64,000 nt of DNA, from assembly GCA_900543105.1 (NCBI GenBank), contig UQQA01000001.1, forward strand, positions 22,448 through 86,447, read 5' to 3'. Position numbers and translations under genes: made by a program. Under the pieces are notes generated by a model that saw only the letters and a list, made by a program, of their open reading frames with translations, did not search any database and was not told the DNA's origin. The first letter of the stretch is position 1, and each line of letters begins with the position of its first letter. This document shows positions 39,230-47,647 of the stretch, piece by piece. The DNA is from an uncultured Ruminococcus sp. (GTDB taxonomy: Bacteria > Bacillota > Clostridia > Oscillospirales > Ruminococcaceae).

Positions 39230-40600
39230 ATGGAACATCATAAAAATCGAAGCACCTTTTCGGGAAAGCTCGGATTCGTGCTCTCTGCGGCAGGCGCTTC
39301 GGTCGGTCTGGGAAATATATGGCGCTTCCCCTATCTTGCGGCGAAATACGGCGGCGGTATATTCCTGCTCGTGTATATTATCCTTGCGCTGACTTTCGGC
39401 TACACGATGATAACCGCCGAAACGGCACTCGGACGAATGACGCAGAAAAGCCCCGTCGGTGCTTATCATTCATTCGGAAAGTCAAAGTGGCTTTCGTTCG
39501 GCGGCTGGATAAATGCGGTCATTCCGATACTCATCGTGCCGTACTATTCCGTTATCGGCGGCTGGGTAATAAAATACCTCGCCGAATACATTATTGGACA
39601 CGGTGAAAAGCTTGCGGAGGACGGCTATTTCGGCAGCTTCATTTCGAGCGGTGCATCGACCGAGCTTTGCTTCGTGCTGTTCACATTTTTCACCGTAGCA
39701 GTCATTTTCGGCGGTGTCCGCAACGGTGTTGAACGCGTTTCAAAATTTATGATGCCGATACTTGTCGTGCTGTCGCTGTTCATCGCGATATACTCGATAA
39801 ACCTGCCCGGCGCTGCGGAGGGCGTGAAGTATTTCCTTATCCCGAACTTCGCAAATTTTTCATGGATGACGGTCGTTTCCGCAATGGGTCAGATGTTTTA
39901 TTCGCTGTCGATAGCAATGGGCATACTGATAACTTTCGGTTCTTATATGAAAAAGAACGTTTCGATCGAAGCTTCGACCGAGAATGTCGAGTTTTTTGAC
40001 ACGGGCATCGCGATAATGGCAGGACTTATGATAATCCCTGCAGTGTTCGCATTTTCGGGCGGAGATGCGAATTCGCTCCAAGCAGGTCCGTCACTTATGT
40101 TCATCACAATACCAAAAGTCTTTGCCGGCATCAAAATGGGCTCATTCATCGGAATACTCTTTTTCTTCCTCGTTTTATGCGCCGCAGTTACAAGCTCTAT
40201 CGCGCTGACGGAAAGCGCAGTTTCGACATTTCAGGACGAGCTCGGCTGGGGAAGAAAAAAATCGGCCGCTGTTATCACACTGATAATGCTCGTCCTCGGA
40301 ACGCTCTCGTGTATGGGTTACGGTCCTCTCGCCTCGGTCGAGATACTCGGTATGCAGATGCTCGACTTCTTCGACTTCCTCACTAATTCGGTTATGATGC
40401 CAATAGCCGCAATAGCCACCTGCCTGCTCGTTTCGCGCAAAATGGGCGTTGAGAAGATAGAGGAAGAAATGACGCTCGAAAACGGCAAATTCAAGCGCAA
40501 ACACATTTTCAACTTTATGATAAAGTACCTCTGCCCCATCTTTGCGGCAATAATCCTTGTAAGCTCGGTAGCAAACGCTTTCGGGTGGATATCGATGTAA
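39230..40600 (+). CDS. Sodium-dependent transporter, NSS/SNF family
   Basis: The protein has 456 residues and about 11-12 membrane helices. GFVLSAAGASVGLGNIWRFPYLA (positions about 14-36) contains the NSS Na+-site loop, and GAYHSFG and SGGDANSLQAGPSL are other family features. It imports an amino acid or related solute with sodium; the substrate cannot be read from sequence. The ATG follows GGAGAG. It is a single-gene unit with its own promoter and terminator. Confidence 0.88.
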   Translation: MEHHKNRSTFSGKLGFVLSAAGASVGLGNIWRFPYLAAKYGGGIFLLVYIILALTFGYTMITAETALGRMTQKSPVGAYHSFGKSKWLSFGGWINAVIPILIVPYYSVIGGWVIKYLAEYIIGHGEKLAEDGYFGSFISSGASTELCFVLFTFFTVAVIFGGVRNGVERVSKFMMPILVVLSLFIAIYSINLPGAAEGVKYFLIPNFANFSWMTVVSAMGQMFYSLSIAMGILITFGSYMKKNVSIEASTENVEFFDTGIAIMAGLMIIPAVFAFSGGDANSLQAGPSLMFITIPKVFAGIKMGSFIGILFFFLVLCAAVTSSIALTESAVSTFQDELGWGRKKSAAVITLIMLVLGTLSCMGYGPLASVEILGMQMLDFFDFLTNSVMMPIAAIATCLLVSRKMGVEKIEEEMTLENGKFKRKHIFNFMIKYLCPIFAAIILVSSVANAFGWISM

Positions 40601-40604
40601 ACAT

Positions 40605-40646
40605 AACGCCGGACACGGTTTGTTTCGTGTCCGGCGTTTTTTTTTT
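40605..40646 (+). terminator. Terminator of the symporter gene
   Basis: AACGCCGGACACG (40605-40617) pairs with CGTGTCCGGCGTT (40626-40638) and runs into a long T stretch. Confidence 0.85.
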
Positions 40647-40647
40647 A

Positions 40648-40932
40648 TACTAAACACCATTTATAATTTGGAAAAAATCAAGCCGACAATCTTGTAGCTG
40701 TTGAAAACAGGTTTATATGTGATTTCGGCGCAGATTTTTTCCTGTAGGGAACCTCTAAAAACCTCCCTCACGGCAAATTTTCTACGACTTTGCGCATCTT
40801 CTGCGTTAGCAAAACTTGAAATACATCAAGTATTTACTGCGTTTCGCTGCCTTGAAGCTGCGCAAAGTCCCAACGAAAATTTGCTCGTGTTCCGGTTTTT
40901 AGAGAACCCCTGTATTTTATTGGTGTTTAGTA
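40648..40932. repeat. Element A, copy 2, interrupted by element B
   Basis: The two halves of element A lie at 40648-40746 and 40910-40932. The 163-bp element B at 40747-40909 has ends GGGAACCTCTAAAAACC and GGTTTTTAGAGAACCC and is flanked by CTGTA on both sides, a 5-bp target duplication. This copy of A also has a short internal change near 40690-40710. Confidence 0.75.
40747..40909. mobile_element. Element B (MITE-like), copy 1
   Basis: This non-coding unit has terminal inverted repeats and a long internal palindrome (GCAAATTTTC and GACTTTGCGCA on each side). A second copy lies at 61929-62124 in the opposite orientation. CTGTA flanks this copy on both sides. No transposase for it is in the window. 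Confidence 0.7.
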
Positions 40933-41122
40933 TTAGAAGTTCCCTATATGCAATACTGCATTATTTATAATAGTATAGCAAAAGCCGTTATTTGTCCACC
41001 TTGCTTCGACAAAATTTTACAGATGCAAAAAATAATGCAATTGTGTAATAAAAACATATTTTTTTGATGTAAAATTCACAAAAGTTACAAATATTTACTC
41101 TTACATTTATGTTAAATGTGAA

Positions 41123-41151
41123 TTGAATCCAAAAGAGAATAATGTTATAAT
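41123..41151 (+). promoter_or_regulatory. Promoter of the large secreted protein gene
   Basis: TTGAAT (41123-41128) and TATAAT (41146-41151) are 17 bp apart. About 155 nt of AT-rich leader separate it from the ATG. The rest of 40933-41310 holds no gene I can support. Confidence 0.55.
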
Positions 41152-41310
41152 TTATTGTGTAAAGGAGCGTAAAAAACTTAATTTTTGTGTAATTTTAACG
41201 CAATATTGCATTAAAATCGACTTAACAAAAGCATCTACGCTTTTTGCCAAAAAAATACACGCAAAGAGGGGCTTTGCAAAAACATTTTTTATTATGAAAG
41301 GATGGATCGT

Positions 41311-44300
41311 ATGAATTTCAAACGATTGGTATCGGGTGTATGCGCATTTTCGATAGCTGTCACTCAGACGGCTATCGTGCCGATAAGTGTCAGTGCGGTC
41401 GATTACATTTCTGTTCCAAACTTTACCGACCAGTTTAAGGTGGGAGGCAGCGTCAACAGTACCACAGGCAAAAACGAATTGGAGCATGACGCATGGGACG
41501 GACTCCCCGAAGATGTTGCGCCGTCGGAGAAACAGTTCATTATTGACAAAGCCACAATGGCAACGACAGAAACTCCCGATGAATCAAAGGATGTTCAGTT
41601 CACTTTTTCCACCGTTATTGATGATGGATATTATCAGGGCGGTGATGAATTTGACTTCACCGTTTATGATCTCACTGTTACTCTGACAAAGGATGTCGGC
41701 AAAGAGGTCGCTGAAAGCGTAAAATCAGTTTCAAACGGCGGAGTTCTTTTATCCGATTCACCTATCACGGTTGGTTCGTTTGCAGATGCCATAGACGGCA
41801 GCAGGATCACTGTAACATATACAGTAGATTCTGCTGATGATGCTGCGCTTGACATCGTAGACGCAAACGATGCATCACTGTCGGGCGGTGCGGCTTTTGA
41901 TGCGTCCGCAGCTACCTTTGAAGCAACACTCGATGAGACAACTGCAAAGACTGTTGCTGAGAATGGCTTCAAACTCAGCGGTAATGGCATTACAGTTACC
42001 GATGTTTCTATCACAGTTCCTGCCCACAAGATCTCTGATCCTGTAACGGAGATCCTTTCCAATGCCAAGGATTACAGCTGGACATTAAAACGCAATAGCG
42101 GCGGTTTGTTTGAGGGCAATCTGACATTCGTTCCCGAGGAGATCACTATCGACAACTTCAAGGACTTTGTTGATAACTGCTCCATAAAATACGAATGGTC
42201 GGATATCGAATGTACAGCCAGCAGAAGAGCTTCCTTTGAGTCGGTAAATGCAGAGCTCTGGAGCGGCAGTTCCGATCTTGGCGACTGGAACTGGGACAAC
42301 AGAGTTGTTCTTCCCCGTTTTGACAAGGCAGAGAAGTTCAGCCGTCTTGCAATCGAATATACAGTAAATGATCCGAATTCGGAGACCGACCCTGTTATAT
42401 GTGTTGCAGACGGCACAAATGGTACAAATATATCGAATATTTATCCCGGTCAGTTTGAGGACGGCTATGGCATATCCCTTCCTAAGGACGCAGGCAGCAT
42501 TACTTTGATACTCACAGAAGATGCTGCAAAGTCGCTCAAGAACGGTGCTATGTACATTCATGGTACAAATGCAACACTGACAGCGGTACGCAGCCTTGAA
42601 GCTGATATGAGCCTCATCGTTTCACTCAATGAAACTAACTTTCCGAACGCAACATTCCGTGAATTTGTTGAAAGAAAGTGTGACGTTGACGGCGATAAGC
42701 TCCTCACACCTGCGGAACTCGGCAAGGTTGAAGATATCAACCTCAGCAAGCCCGATAAAAACAATTCCGATCAGACATACGCAGATGATAAGTACCGTCA
42801 GATCGATAACTTTAAGGGTATTGAATACTTCACTAACCTTAGAGGTGTTAATATCGACGGAAATACAGCAGTGACCTCCATTGATCTTTCAAGCTGCACA
42901 AAGCTTACTGATTTTGTTGGCGCAAATTGTCCGAAACTTGAAAAGGCTGTACTCCCCGAGGGCGTTAAGGAAGTTTATATCTATGTTTCCGGCTTGAAGG
43001 AATTTGATGCAGCGAAATATCCAAAGCTTGAAATCCTCAAAATATTCAGCACACAGGTAACAAGCGTTGACGTAAGCAAGAATCCGAATCTTAAGGAACT
43101 TGACCTTGCCGACGATAAGCTTACAAGCGGCATTGACGTTACAAACTGCCCCGAACTTACCTATCTTAATGTAAACAGAACGGGCATCAGTAAGCTCGAT
43201 GTTTCCAAGAACGCAAAACTTGAAGAACTCTATATAGACGTAAATGACGGTATTGAACTTGTCGGTCTTGATAAGCTTTCATCACTTTTAAAGCTTTCCG
43301 CAGCTGAATGCAGACTCACAAAGCTCGATGTTTCAAAGAACACAAATCTTGAATCATTGCGAATCAACTATAATTCTATCGCTGCTATCGATCTCACCGG
43401 ACTTGATCACCTTACAGATCTCAGTGCAGTTAACCAGATATGTGATATAAACCTTATCAACAATACATTTGACCTCACCCAATTATCTTACTGCGGATTT
43501 GATATTTCAAGAATGACCCTTAGTGAGGAAAATGAAGGTGTGACCCTTAGCGGAAATGTTCTTACATTTGATGAAAATACTGAAGGAGTTAACTATATCT
43601 ACGATACCGGCATCGAAGATAAACCACTCTATGTAAGGCTTGATGTAAATGAAAGGATCGAATCAAACTTTACTGTTTCCCATGTGGAAAACGACAAGAC
43701 TGTAACAGTTACAGCCGACAAGTGGGAAGACGTTCTTAAAGTGATGAATAACAAGAACACCGATTACGTTGTATATCTTAACAACGATGTCACGATCAAA
43801 AAGCTCACATTCCCGACAGCTGCAAAGGCTAAGAGCATAGCTGTTTACAGCCCAAGAGGAAAGACTATCACAACAGACGCAACTTCCGTTACACTTCCCA
43901 TCAATACAACATTCAACAATATCAGCATCGAATCGACAGCAGCGAAGAACTTCACTATCACAGCAAGCAAGAACCTTGACATCAGTGATTTCTGTTCAGA
44001 GAAGCTCAAAACCTTAAAGGGCGGCGCAAAGTCTGTTCTTACATTCAACGAAGGTGCGCACAACACTGTAAAGGCTGACATCAGCGGCTTTGGCACGATC
44101 GCATTTGATAAATGCACCGAGGCTGAACTCCTGGGTACAGTCAAGGCGACCACACTTAAGCTGAACGACAGCGCTACTGTAATTGTAAAGAACAACTCCG
44201 TGACATTCACGAACATTGAAATTGCCGGAGAAGAAGCAATAATGACATCTATATGCTACGGCGATGATAATTTCAAGCCCATTACAGTAACAGGCAATAT

Positions 44301-47300
44301 CACGGCAGAAAACAATGCAAGCAAGATTCGTATTTACAAGCGTGTTGAAAAGAATATTGTATCATTCTCCGCAGAACAGACCGTTCTCACTGCAAAGACA
44401 GCAAGCTTTGCAAATGTTGAGGTATTCGAAAACAGCATGCCCGAGGGTGAAATAAACTATACTCTTGCAAGAGTAGGCTCGGACATAAAGCTTCTTGCAG
44501 AAAAGCTCAAGGTCGTGACCCTCTACGACGAAGGCGGCATGAATGAGACTGTATATGCTCAGTGGAGCGACGTTCTCAGCACTATTGCCGCAAACGCTAA
44601 GGCAGGTCAGAAGGACAATGAGTACCATGTAACTCTTCTTGACAATTACAATATGAACGGTGTATTCAAGATGCCTGCGGCTAAGACATACAGTTCGCTC
44701 AACCTCTCAAGCGAGCAGTCAGTCAAGACTATCACCTTCACAGGAAATATCACTCTCACAGGCTTTACAATATTCAACAACATCAAGCTCGATGCACAGA
44801 AAAAGTCAGGTAAGGAATTCAAGCCTACCGACTTCACAATTGCGGCAGGCAGGAATTCGCTTCAGCTTGAATATGTAAAAGCAAATATCAAGAGCATTAC
44901 TTCAAGCGACGAGGTTCAACTCACAGGCACTACTGTTGGTGCAGTGACTGCAAATTCCGTAATGGTCTGGGCTAACAGTGAAAGCGGAATGTTAGGCTAT
45001 GCGGCTATGGGCGCAGCATGGGACGGAAAAACCGCTCCGACGACTACCGTAAACATTACAGGCAACCTTACCGTAAAGAAACTGCTCGAATTGGAAAACA
45101 ACAGCTCCCTCTCAGTAGGCGGTATCCTTAACGCAGGCGAAATATTCGCATTGGATGATACTGTACTCGTTGTTAAGCAGCAGGCTAAGGGCAAAAACGC
45201 TCTCGTTATCGGCAAGAGCGGCTTTGACAAAGACTCCGGAAAGATCAATTTCGTTCTTGTTGACCCCAAAACGGAGAAAACAGCAGAGATCACTGAGGAC
45301 TTGATCCTCGGTACTATCGCAGGTCCATACGCAGATCAGTTCGTCCCCTCGAATGACAATCTCACAGAGGCAGACAGCTACTATATCATCAAGGACGGCA
45401 AGAACCTTATCGCAAAGCCCAAGGCAACGGCAGGTCTTGTTACCGTTGAAGTGAACGAAAATAAAGCCTACTACAAGAGCCTTGATGATGCTATCAAGGA
45501 GATCAGCGCAACGGGCAGCAAGAACGATGATGTTGATATCTATCTGACACAGGATATGTTCCCCAAGGCTGTTGCAAAGCTTCCGCTTCCTTCCGCAGGC
45601 AAGTATAATACACTTACCTATAAGAGTGCGGATGAAAATTCAGATGAACCGATCGAGATCAATATTACAGGCGACCTTGCACTCACAGGCGATCTCGTTC
45701 TGGACAAATCTATCGCTCTCAACAAGATCAAGGGCAGCGATGTTATTGCTCTCGGCGTAAATGTCGGCAAATATTCACTGACAGTTAACGGCTCTGTTTC
45801 TGCAAAGAACGTAGAAAATGGCACAAAGCTTGTAAATCAGTTTGCAAATATCAGTGGTGCAGGTCAATTATACATAAACTCTGATACTGAAATTTCAGGC
45901 AAGGTAAACGGCACAACGCTTGCTCTCCTCAATGGCAGCAATGTAACGCTGTTTGGTTCAAAGGCATCATTTGCAGGCAGTATCGGATCTCTGAACGGAA
46001 AGCTTATTTATGACAAGTCCATCGCTAAGAACGTTAAGTTCACAAACGTTACAGGTCAGCTTGAACTTGTTATCAAGGACGGCGAAAAAGATTTCGATCT
46101 CGAAGAAAATTCGATCGTTGCTTCCATCACAGGCAATTATACCAAGGACGCAGTAATTGTAAACGGCAGTGACCTTAAGATCGTCCGTTCGGGCAATAAC
46201 CTTAAGGCTGTCAAGGAAGAAAATGTTGTGTCGGTTGAAGTATGCGTTTCCGACGGAATTACCTTTGAAAGAACCTATGATTCACTTGCAAGTGCAATGA
46301 ACGACATTTCAAGAATAAAGGATACCTCCCTCACATATAAAGTTACTGTGACCAAGGACGATACCTTCGTTCTTCCTAAGGCAAAGACCTACGGCGGACT
46401 CACTTATGTCGGTGAAAGCGCAGGCACTGAACCTGTAAAGCTCACCACGACCAAGGATATTACTCTCACAGGCAGTCTTTCACTCGAAAATATCACCTTG
46501 AACAAGGTCGATAGAAACGGAAATCCCGTTGCTATGAGCGTAAATCTTGGCACTTATTCCCTCAATGCTGATGAAGGTTCGCATATCTCCTACAATGGCG
46601 AGGTAAGCCAGTTCACAAACTTCAACGGCAAGGGTTCTGTTAAGATCAATGACCCAATGACCGTAAGCGGAAAAATCAATGTACGGATCTTCCACCTTGT
46701 CGATGATGTAACTCTGACCGGTAAGTCGTCGGGATTCACAGCAGTATATGCTTTCAATGACGGCGGTACACTCTGCTATCCTGTTTCCATCGGAAAGAAC
46801 GTTGTCCTTACCAATATCATAGGAGGAATCAACGTAAAGGTCGACGGAGTTAAGGCAGGCGACCGGATCGCAACGATCAAGGGCGACTACATCGCAGGTT
46901 CAGTGGTTATCACCAATGACAAAGAGCTTGCAGCAGTCCGCTCGGGCAAAATGCTTGTTGCAGTTGATAAATCATCGATGAATTATGTTGAGATGCGTGA
47001 ATACAACAGCTATATCACCCGTGCTTATGATTCGATCGCAAGCGCAATTGCCGACATTACAAGACTGAATGACGCAAAGGGAGAATACAACCTTGATCTT
47101 AATATGGATGAATACACCATTCCAAAGCTTGCACTCCCCGCAAAGGGCAAGTGCAAATCGATAAAGTTATCATCATCAAGTTTGGGAAAAATGGTCACTA
47201 TTACAGTATCAAGTGATATTACCCTTACCTGTGATCTTAAATTTGGCGGAGATCTGACTATCCAAAAGGCAGATCAGAAGACACTTAAATTCACTTCGCC

Positions 47301-47406
47301 AAAAAACAAGGACGGTTCACCGACTTACGGAGTATATTTAGATTCATACGCATCTGTCATAAACGGTACACTTAACGGTAAACCTATAAGCAAAACTACT
47401 CCATAA
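41311..47406 (+). CDS. Giant secreted leucine-rich-repeat protein (2031 aa)
   Basis: The protein starts with a signal peptide (FKRLVSGVCAFSIAVTQTA, cleavage likely after SVSA). Residues about 435-475 include an EF-hand-like Ca site (DVDGDKLLTPAE). Residues about 490-740 hold leucine-rich repeats of the LxxLDVSKNxxL type found in internalin J-like proteins. The rest is at least five diverged modules of about 250-300 residues, each starting with a YxSLxxAIxDI-like helix and ending in beta-rich LTGxLxLxxIxLNK segments. No LPxTG, dockerin or SLH anchor is visible. It is probably an extracellular adhesin or scaffold. The ATG at 41311 is 9 nt after GAAAGG. Confidence 0.75.
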   Translation: MNFKRLVSGVCAFSIAVTQTAIVPISVSAVDYISVPNFTDQFKVGGSVNSTTGKNELEHDAWDGLPEDVAPSEKQFIIDKATMATTETPDESKDVQFTFSTVIDDGYYQGGDEFDFTVYDLTVTLTKDVGKEVAESVKSVSNGGVLLSDSPITVGSFADAIDGSRITVTYTVDSADDAALDIVDANDASLSGGAAFDASAATFEATLDETTAKTVAENGFKLSGNGITVTDVSITVPAHKISDPVTEILSNAKDYSWTLKRNSGGLFEGNLTFVPEEITIDNFKDFVDNCSIKYEWSDIECTASRRASFESVNAELWSGSSDLGDWNWDNRVVLPRFDKAEKFSRLAIEYTVNDPNSETDPVICVADGTNGTNISNIYPGQFEDGYGISLPKDAGSITLILTEDAAKSLKNGAMYIHGTNATLTAVRSLEADMSLIVSLNETNFPNATFREFVERKCDVDGDKLLTPAELGKVEDINLSKPDKNNSDQTYADDKYRQIDNFKGIEYFTNLRGVNIDGNTAVTSIDLSSCTKLTDFVGANCPKLEKAVLPEGVKEVYIYVSGLKEFDAAKYPKLEILKIFSTQVTSVDVSKNPNLKELDLADDKLTSGIDVTNCPELTYLNVNRTGISKLDVSKNAKLEELYIDVNDGIELVGLDKLSSLLKLSAAECRLTKLDVSKNTNLESLRINYNSIAAIDLTGLDHLTDLSAVNQICDINLINNTFDLTQLSYCGFDISRMTLSEENEGVTLSGNVLTFDENTEGVNYIYDTGIEDKPLYVRLDVNERIESNFTVSHVENDKTVTVTADKWEDVLKVMNNKNTDYVVYLNNDVTIKKLTFPTAAKAKSIAVYSPRGKTITTDATSVTLPINTTFNNISIESTAAKNFTITASKNLDISDFCSEKLKTLKGGAKSVLTFNEGAHNTVKADISGFGTIAFDKCTEAELLGTVKATTLKLNDSATVIVKNNSVTFTNIEIAGEEAIMTSICYGDDNFKPITVTGNITAENNASKIRIYKRVEKNIVSFSAEQTVLTAKTASFANVEVFENSMPEGEINYTLARVGSDIKLLAEKLKVVTLYDEGGMNETVYAQWSDVLSTIAANAKAGQKDNEYHVTLLDNYNMNGVFKMPAAKTYSSLNLSSEQSVKTITFTGNITLTGFTIFNNIKLDAQKKSGKEFKPTDFTIAAGRNSLQLEYVKANIKSITSSDEVQLTGTTVGAVTANSVMVWANSESGMLGYAAMGAAWDGKTAPTTTVNITGNLTVKKLLELENNSSLSVGGILNAGEIFALDDTVLVVKQQAKGKNALVIGKSGFDKDSGKINFVLVDPKTEKTAEITEDLILGTIAGPYADQFVPSNDNLTEADSYYIIKDGKNLIAKPKATAGLVTVEVNENKAYYKSLDDAIKEISATGSKNDDVDIYLTQDMFPKAVAKLPLPSAGKYNTLTYKSADENSDEPIEINITGDLALTGDLVLDKSIALNKIKGSDVIALGVNVGKYSLTVNGSVSAKNVENGTKLVNQFANISGAGQLYINSDTEISGKVNGTTLALLNGSNVTLFGSKASFAGSIGSLNGKLIYDKSIAKNVKFTNVTGQLELVIKDGEKDFDLEENSIVASITGNYTKDAVIVNGSDLKIVRSGNNLKAVKEENVVSVEVCVSDGITFERTYDSLASAMNDISRIKDTSLTYKVTVTKDDTFVLPKAKTYGGLTYVGESAGTEPVKLTTTKDITLTGSLSLENITLNKVDRNGNPVAMSVNLGTYSLNADEGSHISYNGEVSQFTNFNGKGSVKINDPMTVSGKINVRIFHLVDDVTLTGKSSGFTAVYAFNDGGTLCYPVSIGKNVVLTNIIGGINVKVDGVKAGDRIATIKGDYIAGSVVITNDKELAAVRSGKMLVAVDKSSMNYVEMREYNSYITRAYDSIASAIADITRLNDAKGEYNLDLNMDEYTIPKLALPAKGKCKSIKLSSSSLGKMVTITVSSDITLTCDLKFGGDLTIQKADQKTLKFTSPKNKDGSPTYGVYLDSYASVINGTLNGKPISKTTP

Positions 47407-47432
47407 GTTCCCCTATATCGCAAAATAAAATC

Positions 47433-47470
47433 GAACCGAGCAGTTCATTTTCGAACTGCTCGGTTCTTTT
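47433..47470 (+). terminator. Terminator of the LRR protein gene
   Basis: GAACCGAGCAGTTC (47433-47446) pairs with GAACTGCTCGGTTC (47453-47466) and is followed by TTTT. Confidence 0.85.
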
Positions 47471-47486
47471 GTATAAATAATTCTAA

Positions 47487-47586
47487 TACTAAACACCAAT
47501 AAAATACAGGAAAAAATCTGCGCCGAAATCGCATATATCCAAGATTGTCGGCTTGATTTTTTCCAAATTTTAAATGGTGTTTAGTA
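47487..47586. repeat. Element A, copy 3 (opposite orientation)
   Basis: A 100-bp near-identical copy of the 38419-38517 element in reverse. The 60 bp that follow (47587-47645) match the sequence beside copy 1, so these two copies share a longer unit of about 160 bp. Confidence 0.75.
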
Positions 47587-47647
47587 TAAACAGGTTTATA
47601 TGGCTTTTGCGCAGATTTTTTGTCTACACTTTGATTAAAAAATAGTA

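Noticed and set aside
40701..41314. Small open frames in the 40.7-41.3 kb gap
   Set aside because: They lie within inverted-repeat elements or AT-rich leader and have no ribosome sites.
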